NCBI GenBank assembly: GCA_003117195.1
Contig: BDSI01000123.1
Coordinates: 91,584-155,583, forward strand
Length of the DNA stretch: 64,000 nt
Direction of reading: 5' to 3'
Source: Eudorina sp. 2006-703-Eu-15
Lineage: Eukaryota; Chlorophyta; Chlorophyceae; Chlamydomonadales; Volvocaceae
The notes under the pieces were generated by a model. It made no database searches, was not told where the DNA came from, and saw nothing but the letters and a program-made list of their open reading frames with translations. Below are positions 32,156 to 44,322 of the stretch, piece by piece. Numbering within the stretch: position 1 is the stretch's first letter; each line of letters starts with the position of its first letter. Made by a program: the position numbers and the translations under genes.

Positions 32156-33597
32156 ATGAACGAGGCGGAGGTGAATTTTGTTGACAGGCATCACAATCAA
32201 TTGAAAGTGTTGTAAATGACACAAATCTGGTGGCTTGGCAGGTCGAGCGTCAAATCGAGCAGATGGTGCGGTTCATCAAGCAGGAGGCGGACGAGAAAGC
32301 CACTGAGATTAAAGTGTCCGCGGAGGAGGCAAGTGGAAGGCAGAATTTGTGGCTCAGCTCAAGAATTTTTTGGGTGGAGGGAGTTTCGGTGACGATCAGT
32401 GGCTACTACCCGCAGTCAACAACTCTGCCAGTAAATATGGGCTCTGTGCCATCAATACGCAGGAGTTCAACTTGGAGAAGCTGCAATTGTTGGAGCAGGA
32501 GAAGGCAAAGATTAGGAAGGAGTATGAGCGCAAGGAAGGGCAGGTCGAGGTGAAGAAGAAGATGTGAGTTTTGCCGAATGGCATATATACTTACTTGTAT
32601 ATCTTGTTGTTAATTACCTCACGCCGCTGCCGACGCGGGAAATGCGTATGCTTGCAGTGAGTACTCTAAACAGCTGAACGAGATGCGCCTGAAGGTCCTA
32701 GCTGCGAAGGAGGCCGCGGTGCAGGAGATTATCGCGGAGGCGAAGCTGCGCCTTCGTGACGTGTCTAAGAACCCGGCCTCGTATAAGAAACTCCTTCAGG
32801 ACCTCCTCGTGCAGGTGGGTGGCGTGTGTCCTCCCCGAAGCCTGTGAAGGTGTTGGCATGGCATGGCTGAGGCTCGCGATGCCGTAATGCAACATGCCCT
32901 GTGCCTTATCGTCTATGAGTAAGCCAAAGGCTACACCTGCACGGACTGTCCGTCCCCCCTTTCCATCCAGGCGATGAAGAAGCTGAACGAGAAGGCCGCC
33001 TCGGTCTCTTGCCGGCAAGTGGACCTGCTGCTTGTGAAGGAGGTGATTGAGCCGGCGCGGAAGGCGTACACGGCTATGTTTGGCGCTGAGGCCCCGGCTC
33101 TGACGCTGGACCAGACAAACTTCCTGCCGCCGCCGCCCACCGACGACGACGATGTTGAGTCATGGTAGGCATTCCTTGAGTTTGCTATGAATGGCTTCTG
33201 CGACTGGTGAGATACAAGGCCTAGGATCTAGAATCTGACACTGTTCCTGGGCCGGTGAAGGGATTACGTCACTTGGGTTGGGTTCCGGTCTTCATGCTCT
33301 GCACTTCATGATACTCACCGCACTCAGGTTCTAGACACCGTCCATGACAATTAAAGTCTGGGTCCCCCGGGGTAACATGCCATTGACATCGCGCAAACGT
33401 ACACGGCGTCCAACTCCGGTCGGCTTGACCCATGATCTAATGTCCCGCGCAGCTGTGGCGGCGTTGTCGTGACGTCGGCGGATGGCCGCATCAAGTGCAG
33501 CAACACGTTGGATGACCGCCTAAAGATCGCCTACCAAGCCAACTTGCCGACTGTGCGCGCCAAGCTTTTCGGCATTGTGGCGCAGGGCCAGCACTGA
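32156..33597 (+). CDS. VHA-E: V-type H+-ATPase subunit E
   Basis: Subunit E is part of the peripheral stalk that holds the V1 head of the vacuolar proton pump. Exons 32156-32170, 32242-32328, 32463-32563, 32658-32814, 32971-33164 and 33453-33597 give 232 residues, the usual length. The N-terminus MNEAEVERQIEQMVRFIKQE, then EFNLEKLQLLEQEKAKIRKE and EYSKQLNEMRLKVLAAKE, form the long helix expected of subunit E. The C-terminal domain has CGGVVVTSADGRIKCSNTLD and ends RAKLFGIVAQGQH. The first exon is only 15 bp and codes MNEAE. The second intron has a GC donor (GAG then GCAAGT at 32329), and family conservation requires it. Candidate TGTAA poly(A) signals lie at 34117-34121 and 34172-34176. Confidence 0.96.
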
Positions 33598-35416
33598 ACG
33601 GCCTCAATTTTTTGCGGAGCGGTAGAGTGCATACACCAGAGCCCAGTCCTGTGGATTGCCGACAGAGTCGCGTGCATGGCATGTGCGTTGCAATGAGGTG
33701 CCGGATCACGTGGCAACGCTCATAGTCGTGTCAGCGGTGCTTTCGTGTAGAGTTGTCTCCTGCTGTAGGTTCGACAAACAACAGCTTGCTCTGGTCATCC
33801 CTGGCGACAACGGACTCCACCCATGTTCGGCGTTGCGTGCGTGCGCGTGGGATGGCTGCGTACTATTTTGTGGCCGGTCTGCGAGTCAGAGGCGCAACAC
33901 CGGATCTCTAGCTTTGTCGTCATCCATGGACCCCAGCATACTTATGTGTTCGCGTCTGCTTTTTCTCCCTGTGCATCTAGTGCTTTATGGTGCTTGCGCA
34001 CAACTGTTTTCTTGTGCCGGACAAACAAGTCTGTGAACGAGGTGTGACATGTCTCTACCCGTTGTCGATGGTACGCGGAGGCATTATCGCCCAATCGCGC
34101 ACATTCAAGTGATTTCTGTAATACGCAATGCACTGCATCGGTGTCGTCTTCCGCAATTTCCTTATGCGTATTGTAACATTATGGCGGCCGCGACAGCACA
34201 GAACAGGCAGTGCGGCAGCCTGCTGTGGATAGCCTTTCGGACATCGAGGGTTTCATGATATGCTTCTGGACGGAGGAGCCACGGTATCCGTAGCGCAACC
34301 ATTGTCGCTCTGCCCCCAGGTTAAAACCCAGCAAACGCATGAGTCCTGACATAAACGAGCCATACAGAATAAGATGGGGACCACACAAGTTTGCGTCGTT
34401 CCGGAACCCTGCCGGTTAAACGTGCACACTTGCTTCCTTCCAGCCGTAACCGCGTCTGCGCTCTGCTCACCAGACCGCAGCTGTGGGCTTCATACATCGC
34501 TAGTCATCGCCAGCGGATGAACACCGGCCATCATTGCTAGTTGGGGTTCTCCGTTTCTGGTAGTAACGGACGGACAGAAGGGTTAAAATCACACAACATT
34601 ACTGCGGGTTACCGTTTGCACGGGCGCCTGGTCGCAAGCCCTGGCGCCACTTCACGTCATCCCTGACATTCAATTCGGCGTCATGTAACGAAGCAGCTGC
34701 GATTCCGGCACCCGAGACCCCGAAAGCCATGGCAATTTGCAACAGGCATTATCATGCCCGAACTGCATTTAGATACCCTTGCATTCTGCATTTTGCATTT
34801 CCGGCATGTCCTGCGGAGCGCAGCAGCCTACCCCGTCCGGTGAATGACAAACGCAATCCATGGCACATATGGGTATGCGCACCGTGCTCTACCGTAACAT
34901 CACAGACAGGTCCTCACACAACGCGCTCTTCATGGCATACCCGCAGTTCGGCAGGCAGTTCAGCACAATCACTCTTCACTCGCAAAATTCCCTTAACTAG
35001 GTTCTTGTCATGCTCCGGTTACCACATGTGTAAATCAGAATCCAAGTCTGCATGCAACCCACATGGCCCATATCCACGTTCACTTCCCTCGCAGACCTGC
35101 AGTCCGCCTACGTGTCGGCAGAGCACACCACCCAGCGTTGCCTGCCTGCCGGATTTGCCGGAAACCTGCCTGTTCGCCTGAACGCCCACGCCCTCCATTT
35201 CGCACCCAGTCCGCTCCGCTCGCCGGGTTATGGTGCCGCGCACCATTCCGCAGTGAGGCTCTCAGCATTAGCCAGGGGACCGTCTTGCACACAGCACTGT
35301 ATCTGCAGGTCCGTCGCTGGTCATGCTCATGCCGTCATTAATATTTCGCAAGTTCCGCAGTCGCCTCAGGTAGGCCACCGGCTGTCTCATGTCTCCACTC
35401 CGTGAGGCGGCCACAA
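33598..35416. other. 3' UTR of VHA-E and convergent intergenic region
   Basis: TGTAA at 34117 and 34172 could end the VHA-E transcript. The rest, to 35416, shows no recognisable gene. Short frames of about 60-150 codons on the plus strand at 34729-35405 have no domain. Confidence 0.5.
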
Positions 35417-37260
35417 TTACACGCCACCAAGCAGCTGCTCCAACGCGGCATTTTCGTCGCCACCGGCCCGCTGCAGCGCCTGAATCGCAGCTGCCCGGTC
35501 GAAACCCATCTCCACAATGCGCTCCACCTTCTCGTCCGGGGCATCCGCCTTCGGGTTGGCGAACGCCTCCGTCCAGTACCTGCAATCATGGACGGCGCGA
35601 ACAATGAACCCTAGCTGAACAGTCACAGAGATCCCCGACCGATTCTTGCCCGTATGAAGACAGCAGTCACATGCCTCCGTGCGGTGAGAGAACATGCCAT
35701 GGCGAGAACACAAGCACATGACATGGCGTCGCGGTGGCGGCGACCCCGCTCACTTTGCCGTCTTCTTGTACGTCTCAAAGTCGTTCAAGTACTGTTTGGC
35801 GACAACTGCGTCCTGCACGGAGCGCAAACGACTCAGCTCTTAAGCACACGGAGGGCGCGCAGAGAGACAGCCCCGCCGATAGGCAAACCGTCGTCACGAC
35901 AAGACTCACTCACGGTCGTCCTTCATCCAGAGGCCCGATTCCGTTCAGAACAGCGTGGCCTGGGTGTTCAAGACCATACTGTCCATGCCTCAAGCCATGC
36001 AGGTCGTTTGACAAGAGCACGGGTTCGTTGGAAAGCGGGTACCGGCAGTAGCTAATACGACCGGCAGTACTTGCCTGCGGGTCATCTGGTTGCGGAGACG
36101 CCAGCAGCGCTTGAAGGCATAGCAGCGCTGTCTTTAGCGTCAACGCAGGGCTCCACTGCAGGCCGTGTCAGGGCGGGGCAGAGGCACCGGCCTACGTTTG
36201 GACCTCCCATTTTGGGTCTCGCCACGCATGGGCCGCCTAACGACCTCCTTTACGGTGGACCCGCCAGCCAAAAGGAGGACGTTCCAGTCAAACGGCCAAT
36301 CCGTCCGGTATAGTGCTTGCTAGCGGCTCAACTATGGTGTCTCGTTCCCTTCTTGTGAGGTCCCCGCGTAACCCCCAATCGCAATGTTGTAGAACCATAT
36401 TTATGCACAACGTGCACGCGACCCACATGGCGCATCGCCACGGTGAGCGCCAGCGTGCCAGCGCCAGTGGTGCAGGGTCTGATCAGCACGGTGGCGCAAC
36501 TAAACGGCAAGGCACAACTGTGGTGCCCAGAGATTGATGTCAATCACACACCTGGTCCTTGAGAATGTCCAGGCAGATGGCCCCGCTCTGGCTGCTAACG
36601 TTGGGATGCCACACCTGCGTGGCGAATGGTCTCGCGAATGTACAAAAGCCTAAATGAATGATCGGGTTTCAACCCACGCGGCTGTGCGCTAACAACATTG
36701 CGTGTTGTGTACATATGGCATGCTTTCTAAACCCCCAGCTCCTGTCCTAGGCGACTTCAAGTGCATGTAAACCTTACAACTAAAACTCTGGCGGATGGAA
36801 GGGAGCGATGACAGCGCTTCCGGGTACGCTCACCCGTCACCCCCCTTCCCCTTTGAGTTCACAACGAAACGGACTGCAGGACCGACGCCCAACTTTGGCG
36901 TGGCTGGCCGCACCTTGGACAAGAATGTCATCTTAGGTGGCACGAAGGGGTATGCATTTTCCAATTTGATGTCGACTTTGAAAAGGCCGCCCTCGTAAGG
37001 CGTGTCCTTCGGTCCGGGAACATAGCCTATCATGTGCTGCAGTGAATTGTTTTTCAGTTCCACGGTGACACCTGATGCCTTGTCTCGTTCAATCTCTTTT
37101 AGCTCCTTCGCAGGCCAAAGCGATGCACCGAGAGGTGTTGGCATGACACCCGTTGGAATCAACATCATTTCCAAAGCTGACAAGTTTAAAATGTATACAA
37201 AAATTGACAGCCAGGACCTTCACCGCTCACCTTCTGTATCCGACCCAAGTCCAGCGCCAT
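35417..37260 (-). CDS. UBE2K: Ubiquitin-conjugating enzyme E2 with C-terminal UBA domain (UBE2K/UBC27 type)
   Basis: Transfers ubiquitin from E1; this E2 class can build Lys48 chains and carries its own ubiquitin-binding UBA domain. Exons 37260-37231, 37105-36914, 36614-36552, 36155-36075, 35812-35754 and 35579-35417 give 195 residues; human UBE2K has 200. UBC fold: MALDLGRIQKELKEIERD, YVPGPKDTPYEGGLF, YPFVPPKMTFLSKVWHPNV, and the active-site Cys88 in GAICLDILKDQ, then WSPALTLKTALLCLQALL. The UBA domain is near the C-terminus (EKVERIVEMGFDRAAAIQAL, ending LEQLLGGV). The fourth intron has a GC donor (CCGCAG then GCAAGT, 36074-36069). The only nearby TGTAA overlaps the stop codon, so the true poly(A) site is unclear. 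A RING E3 gene lies 16 kb away, probably by coincidence. Confidence 0.95.
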
Positions 37261-38487
37261 GGCCCAGCAAGATAGCAATGAACCGAAGCTATCGGACAGT
37301 ACCTTACAATTTTATATAGTCGTATCGAAGTATTTTCACGTGGTGTCGAATGAACTAAACAGTTTGCGAAATAAGGCCTTTCGCACGACCTTGGCAAGTC
37401 CGTAGCCTGGTGCAGGTCTCAAACGCTGAAGTGTAGCTGATGTCTCACGCACAAGGCGAAGTGTGCTGGTAAGTGTTGAGACACGACACACGACAATGCC
37501 GTACGTGCAGTTGACACGACAAGTGTAATAATACGTACACCATTAAACAATGTCCACGGCCATCTCATCTACGCATGACAATAGTGAGATGCGCTTATTA
37601 ACTATGCCGATGTTACGTCGCCCCGGCACGATATCAGCAACCTGCGCTCGCCAGGCCGCTCCAATACACTGGCAAGGCTTGGTCAGGATGTGTTGATCCC
37701 TTGCAGGGAAGAGGTCTTGTGCCGTCTGCAGTGTACGATTCCACTGCCGTACAGTCTGAACACCCGGTCTGAACGCATCCAACAGTGAGAGAGTTTCTGC
37801 AAACTCCTTTCTTTCGAAAAGTACCAAAAATGACCCATCTCGCACAATTGGGCACAGTACTGGCACATTGCGCACGCAGGTCAGGTAGCGCCACCGTAAT
37901 GCGCCTGAACCTGCCTGAAAAATGGTCGTCGGGGGCAACGGATGCCCGATTTAAAGGTAAGATACCTAAGATATCGTTGCAGCGCAAATTGCTTTCTGTG
38001 GAAGACTAGAGTTGCTGCTTGCTGGATGGGGCCTCGCCTAAATTTCGTGCACGAAGCTCGACAGTTGCACTTGCTAACCAAACTAACCAACTACCGTTTG
38101 ATAGTCAAGTTCCGATTTTCCGAAGTATTCCAATGTTGCCTATTGCGTATATTTTTATTTCGTCAAGCTGTAAAAAAAGATAAACTTTTGTAGTCGGTCG
38201 CATACGAATACGGTAACTGCTTACTGCCGGGCCCTAAGCCCCTTAGTAACACAACCTACGGTTTTCCTCACGTATATGATTGAGGCCGTAACTAATTGAA
38301 TGGAGAATGTCACCAAAACAATCATCAAAAGCCGTCCGTCTGGAGCGCGGCGCAAAATTGCACACAGAGGTGTGCGCCGCGTATTCATTAGTCCTTTGAG
38401 TTTCTGTTGATGAAATAAGCCCTTTTGTTTGTGCGCATACATGCCGGCAGGTCGTCCAAACCAGCTGGAGCGAGTGCACTTCTCCAG
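37261..38487. other. Divergent intergenic region between E2 and PHD genes
   Basis: Unusually AT-rich for the window, especially 38080-38330. No gene recognised; a 131-codon minus frame at 37938-37543 has no recognisable domain. It should contain both promoters and the missing first exon of the PHD gene. Confidence 0.5.
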
Positions 38488-39249
38488 TCTACATTTTTGT
38501 TCCGCATGACATATTTAAATCCAGTTTGTCAAAAAATTTGCGCCAGGATGATGAGATTGGGATTCGCGTTACGATACCTGGCAAGGTGCGTTTGCACGGA
38601 ACAGCACCGTGCCGTGGATGTGGTTCAAGTGGCCGACGATTGGTATCCTGAATGCAGGAAGAGCGGAGGCCTCTGCACGCAATATACAGGCTTCAAGGTG
38701 CGCGAGATCCTGACGGCAAGCTCCTGGCCCGTCTGGACGTGTCAAGCGTGCACGACTACGTCTTGAACACGAAGTCGTATACAGCAGTGGTCGCGACCAA
38801 CGATCAGTTGGAGGTCTATGCGTCTGACCAGTTGGACTGCTTCATCCTGGCGCTGGTGAAGCAAAAATGCGCGGTATGCTGCGCCGATACGACGGGTAAG
38901 GCGGGCCGAGCGCATTGCTACTCCCGACCTCACCCTCGCGCCTCTACCACACATGGCCCCCCTTCCCCGTTGCCTACCACTTCCCTATACACCCCAACCT
39001 TCCTCACCCTTCCCCGCGCTCCCCGGCACCCGGCTCCCTGACCGCAGGCACGCATTCGTACACATGCGACACGTGCCGACGGATCTTCCATCACGGCTGC
39101 GCAGGACTGAGCCGGCACTCCAGGGTCCAGTCCTTCCGCTGCACGGACTGCAGGAACCACCAGGGGTCGGCACCGTCGCTGCAGCAGCCGTCCCAACAGC
39201 AATCTTCCCAGGAACATCATCACAACGCCTCCCAGGAGCACCACCCCTC

Positions 39250-39286
<37 letters not shown>

Positions 39287-42200
39287 CAACAACAGCAACA
39301 GCAGCGGCGACAGTGGCAGCATCTCCAAGAGGCGGACGGCGCCGCTGACTCGCCGCTCTCGGCGCGGAAGAGACAGCAGCGACGCCCGCAGGCGGGAGCA
39401 GACGCCGACGTGAGCCGGCAGGACACTGCTGCCGGCGGTGCGCCTGACGCCGGGCCGCGTGCCCGAGCTGTAAACAGCCACGAGGGAGGGGTGTCGGGCA
39501 GCGGCGGAACCGGCAGCCGGGGTGCCGGTCAAGCTGCTAAGCGGCGGCGGATGAATGAGGCTGCAGGCCGCAGCGGCGCCACTCCCAGTGGGGGTGATGG
39601 CGCGGCCATCCATGGGCCCAGTAGCGGCAGTGGTGGGGACGGCGTCCAGACGGCCGGGCTGCAGGGGCCGTGCGAAGCTGCGTCGGAGGGCGCTGCGGAC
39701 TTGGACGGCGGCGGCGGCGGCGAGGGCATGGACGTTGGAGATGGAGGCCGGGATTGGCGTGATTGGATTGCCGACCCTGCAGAGCCGGACTGGGACTTGC
39801 ACCAGCTTGGCGCAGCTCAGAGCGAACCCCCTGCTGGATCGCCTCTGCGCAGGAAACAGCAGCAACAGCAGCAGACCCGACGAGGTCATGGGAGGCGAGG
39901 CGGGGCCCGGACCAGTGAAGGCCGGACGCAACACGGTAGGGGAGCGGCGGCGGCGGCGGCGGCGGCGGGTACGCCGCGTTCCGCAGCAGGCCGTCGCGGG
40001 GGCGGTCGGCAGCGCGGGCGGCGCCGGGGCGGGGGCGGGGCGCTGGGCTCCAGGGCAGATGCGACTTCCACAGACGGGCCCCAGGAGGTCCTGGGCGCGA
40101 CGCGGAGCCACAGCGACCACGGCGGCAGTGCGGCCGGCAGCGGCAGCACGCCCGGGACCGCGGGCGGCGGGGACGCGATCAACGCCATGTGGCAGGCGGC
40201 CGCGGGCGGCAACGAGGAGGGGGTACCCGCCGGCGCCGCCGCAGCCTTACCGGAGGAACTCCGGGCTGTAGCGGCCGCAGCCGCGGCGCTGGCGGCTGCT
40301 ACAGCCGTCGGGCCTGACGCACCATTGGCGGCTGAGCAAACGGGCGCAGTAGGAGGGGCGGTGGACTGGGGGCCGGGAGCCTCCCTGGAGGACGGCGCCG
40401 CGGCGAACGCGGAGCAGGCCGGGGAGCAGCTCCTCGTGGGCGGGATGGAGGGAGAGGCGGTGGAGGGGGCAGACGATCAGGATGCGCCAATGCATCCGTT
40501 TGTTGGTGCGCCGTTGGCGGCGGCGGTGGTTGGATGGGCGGGGGCGGACCTCGCCGACGCCGCTGGCGACGCTGGTGACCCCAACGCAGTCGCGGCCATG
40601 AACGCGGACGGTGGCGATGACAACGCCACGGCCGGGCGCCCCGTCACTGAGGTATCCCCTCATGGGGAACAGCACCGGGAGCAAGAGGCCGCGCGCGCGC
40701 GACGAGACGCTGCTGCGTTGGATTTGGTTCGCGGGGGCACGAGGCAGCCGGTGGAGACGGGACAGAACCCAGCGGCGTCGGAGGAGGAGGAGGAGGCGGA
40801 GGAGGAGCCGGCGGAGTCAGCGGAGGAGGAAGAACCACCGGAGGAGGAGGAGGAGGAGCAGGCGGCAGAGGAGGGGCAGGTGCAGGCGGCGGCGGAGGAG
40901 GACGAGGCTGCTGATGACGACGGGGATCTGGGTGTGGTGGGCCGGTGGGCGCAAGGCGGCGCCGTCGCTGGCGCCGGCCCGAGCGCCGCCGGGGCCGCTA
41001 CCCACCCCGGCACCGGCGGGGGCGGGGCGCCTCGTATGGGCGGGGCAGTCGCCGGCCCTTCGGGTGAGTCTGCGTGGGAATCGCACAGGACCATGTGTGT
41101 GTGTGATCAGCGAGGAAACCATGTGTGTGAGAGTGTTATCTCGGTTATATGTGTATTAGAAAGCTGAGGGTGTGTGTGTATAGAGACGAGACCCGCCCGA
41201 CGCAAAACGGAGGACGGTGTGTGTCTATTGGTCGTCGTCAGGGCAGGAGTGCGGGACGTGCCAGGGGCGCCAGGAGGCGGGGTTGGGCTGTGCTGGCTGC
41301 CGTAGCAGGGGTACATCGCATCACACAGCACCGCGGAAACCTTGCGATGGGGTCGAGCATCAGCAGCGGCGCAGCCCCATGTCGCGCCCTGTGAACCAGT
41401 CACCGGACATCGCACACATTTGCCCAGTGCCTTCCCTTCCCGGCGGGTCCCCTTGCCAGCCTACTATCTGGACAGGTAAGTTGTAGCCGGGCAGCCGGGC
41501 TAGAGTAGCCGGGCAGCAGATACACGTAGACGTTATTGAAAGCCATTGCCGCCGGGCTTGTGATCCGTCGATTAGATCACCGGGTGGTGCAGCAGCAGCA
41601 ACAGCAGTAGCAGTAGCAGCAGCAGAACAGCAGTAGCAGCAGTAGCAGTAGCAGTAGCAGCAGCAGCAGCAGTAGCAGCAGCAGCAACAGCAGTAGCAGC
41701 AGCAGTAGCAGCAGCAGTAGCAGCAGCAGTAGCAGCAGCTGACATCGCCAAGCGCTCGCCCGCTCACGCCATGACTGCGCTGTGTGCGCAGGCGCGGACG
41801 CACCAGCGCCGGGCGGCAGCGGCGGCGGCGACGCCAGCCGTGACAGCGACGATGACAGCGCCAGCAGCGACGGCGCTGCTCGGGGCGCCGTCCCGCCCTC
41901 GCGCCACGGCGCCGCCGCCGCCGCGGGAGCCGGAGCCGCAGCCGGCGGCGCTGCCGCCGGAGCCGGAGCCGCAGCCGGCGGCGCTGCCGCCGGAGCCGGA
42001 GCCGCAGCCGACGACTCCGACAAGTATCTCGAGGCGCTTCTGAGGGAGTTCCCGGTGCCGTACTGCGGCGCGGAGCTGCCTGTAGCGGCGGCATCACCGC
42101 CGCCGCCGCTGCCGCGCCTGCCGCAGGCAGCGCTGGGTCGGGTTCCGGACTCGCTGCGCGTCGTCCTCGACAACCTGTTGCAAGATCTGGACCGGGGCAG

Positions 42201-43684
42201 CGCCGGTGAGCCGTGTGTGTGTGTGTGTGTGTGTTATCAAAGAGAAAAGCTGAGCCGCGAAAAAACAGACCCGTGTCCAGTAATGCAACCGACGACTGAG
42301 ACCGAGACCAGAGTTACCAATATGCCAGGGCGAAGTATGTCGACCATAAGTAGTCCCAAGGTGGTGTAGTCCGTGATGCCGTGGCGCCCCGTATCGTTGT
42401 CGAGCGCCGGTGGGCGCCGTTACGCCAGCAGAAGTAGCGGCTATGACGCCGTAGGCTAATGCAGTCGAAACTCAACTACCTAAACTACCTACTGATCCTA
42501 AGGTGCAGCAAAAGCAAGGGCGTATGCGTCAACAGCGCGTGCGATGCCGACAGCAAGCAAGTGCCCGGCACAACCGTCCCAGCCCGTGCAGAAGGATAAA
42601 GATACTGACCTGAATGCAGAAACGGGAGCACCAAGCGAAGCAGCACCGTCAGTGGTTAGCGAAGCGAAGTCGGAGGACATGCAAGGCGGATGGCAAGACA
42701 GGGACACACGTGAGCGCGACGGTCCTAAAAGTTGTTAGTAAGAAGGAAAAAACGAGCAAAGCAAATGGAACGCAAAGATGCGGGTGCCGAATTTGCAGTG
42801 ATGCGCCGGGTACGAACGCGGTCAACTGCCGTCACAGCGCAGGGGCAAAGAACCAATCGCAGATGCGGCGGTGCCGGCGTGCGGACTCTCACAGAGCTCC
42901 CCACTACGCCGGAAGCCCAAGCGCGCAAGTGCATGCTGCGCGCCGGGGATGCAGTTGGGCGGCGGGTGGGTGGCAAGGGGGTGGGGGTGGGGGTGGGGGG
43001 GGGCAACCGGGGGCAATAACAGGGGCAGCGGGGGCGACCACCGGCTCAGGGGCAACAACAGGCGCAAGGGCAAGAACAGGCGCCGGGGGGGGCACGCGGG
43101 CGGGAGTCAGCGGTGAGAAAGACAGGTGGTAGCAGGGTGGCAGGGAGGAGCAGGAAGGGGGCGGGCGGAGGGACGACGAGTGGGGGCACCGGGGGCGGAG
43201 GTAGGGTGGGGTGGTGGGTGGGTGGGTGGGTGGGTGGGTGGGTGGGGGGGGGGGGGGGGGGGTGGTCGGGGGCGGGCGGGCGGGCGTGGCCGGGTGCGGA
43301 GGGGGCGTGCACGGGGGAGGAGGAGGACGGCGGACGGCATCAGAGCGGGGGCATCACGGTGCCCATTGAATCCGCATGTCACGTCATTTACCGCCGCCTG
43401 ACCGGCTGGCCCAGACGGGCGCAGCACGGTGGATGAGCGCGAGTGGAGTTGGGGGTGGCGGGGGCTCGCGGGGTGGGTGGGTGGGTGGCCGAGACGAGCG
43501 CGACGGCGTTGACCACAGCGTGGTGTGTGTGTGTGTGTGTGTGTGTGTGTTGGCGCGGGATGGGCACCAGCGGCTGCAGCTGAGTGAGGCCGCGGCGGGC
43601 GTCGCGCGGCGCGGCGAATGGTGGCGCGCGATTGAGGGGTTTCCTGGCCCAAAGGAACCCATCGCCCACACCATCCTGAAGTGA
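38488..43684 (+). CDS. PHD-finger protein with long low-complexity region; both ends uncertain
   Basis: PHD fingers usually read histone tails. Firm exons: 38488-38585, 38658-38895, 39048-41063 and 41792-42205, in phase throughout. The PHD domain spans the intron at 38896-39047: CAVCCADTTG joins THSYTCDTCRRIFHHGCAG and ends CTDC, giving Cys4-His-Cys3. Upstream, IGIRVTIPGK and DPDGKLLARLDVSSVHDY form an unrecognised domain. The next ~670 residues are Gln-, Gly-, Ala- and Glu-rich, with an 18-Gln run at 39251-39304 and a strongly acidic segment near 40780-40930. The 41792 exon ends DSLRVVLDNLLQDLDRG. Likely 3' exons are 42509 to 42709 (or stop at 42738; NAETGAPSEAAPSVVSEAKS) and a terminal exon 43571-43684 (GEWWRAIEGFPGPKEPIAHT, ending ILK), but I could not link them in frame. 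The start exon is not found; a Met at 38441 would need a 37-base intron. A nuclear, chromatin-related role is inferred. Confidence 0.65.
41235..41270 (+). repeat. Short interspersed repeat family, partial copy c
   Basis: GGGCAGGAGTGCGGGACGTG then CCAGGGGCGCCAGG resembles the head of copies a and b. It lies in the 41064-41791 intron of the PHD gene. Confidence 0.4.
41588..41741. repeat. CAG/TAG trinucleotide repeat in intron
   Basis: Mixed CAG, TAG and CAA triplets in the 41064-41791 PHD-gene intron. TAG triplets make it non-coding in one frame, which fits an intron position close to the acceptor at 41791. Confidence 0.9.
43205..43265 (+). repeat. G-rich (GGGT)n and poly-G tract, quadruplex-prone
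   Basis: Tandem GGGT units followed by a run of about 18 G residues, then more G-rich sequence. It meets the simple G3+N1-7 quadruplex pattern many times over. It lies in the uncertain 3' part of the PHD gene. Confidence 0.85.
43521..43552. repeat. GT microsatellite
   Basis: Uninterrupted TG repeat just before the likely terminal PHD-gene exon at 43571. Confidence 0.9.
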
Positions 43685-43780
43685 TACACCGACTCAGGGT
43701 TACCCACATACTTGCGAGGGCATCATGTAGCAGACAGGCAGACGGCCAAAGCGGGACAACCGGCCGTTTTGTTATGCGAC

Positions 43781-43890
43781 GGCTGGGACAGGAGTCCGTG
43801 GCATGCAAGGGGCATAAGCGCATAACTAAGCTCGGAAACGCCCGTATGGCGCACAAGGGTCCCTGCGCCGGCCCATAAACACTGTGTGTT
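43781..43890 (+). repeat. Short interspersed repeat family, copy d
   Basis: Head GGGACAGGAGTCCGTGGCAT then GCAAGGGGC matches copies a and b. The tail CCCATAAACACTGTGTGTT matches the tail of the adjacent copy e. Confidence 0.6.
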
Positions 43891-43898
43891 GATCAGCA

Positions 43899-44012
43899 TG
43901 CAGGGCAGGGGTGCGTGTCATGCAGTGGGCATGGTGGTGCCCAACATTCGCCCGTGTGCAGAAAACACGTACCCGATACCCAACCTGGGACATTAAACAC
44001 GGTGTGTTAAGC
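43899..44012 (+). repeat. Short interspersed repeat family, copy e
   Basis: Follows copy d almost directly. It shares the head (GGCAGGGGTGCGTGTCATGC) and the block TGGTGCCCAACATTCGCCCG, ACGTACCCGATACCCAACC and TTAAACACGGTGTGTT. This gives the best overall match to copy a at 447-551. Confidence 0.6.
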
Positions 44013-44322
44013 AAGGAAACCGCCGACCCAAACCTGTTACCCGTATGCCTACCGTAATCACCTGCCATGACATTGCATCAAAACAACAACGGGTCAAGGG
44101 AGCTGCGCCACCACCGGCGTTGCATGCAAACAAAAGCAAGACCCGGCAAGGAGGCGGGTGACCGGGCAGCCTCAGGGCTCGACCAGAGGTCTGTGCGGTC
44201 CCGCGCCTTCGCCAATATCTCGACGTCAGTGCCTCTGACGCACGCGCCCCGCGCGGCTCTGCCCCCAGCAAGTTCCCCATATCCCTGCTCGCTGGTCCCC
44301 GGGTCCTGCCGTTGGCCTTCAG

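Noticed and set aside
38441..38487. ATG at 38441 with a 37-base intron as the PHD-gene start
   Set aside because: The phase would fit, but 37 bases is shorter than introns in this group; the first exon is more likely upstream.
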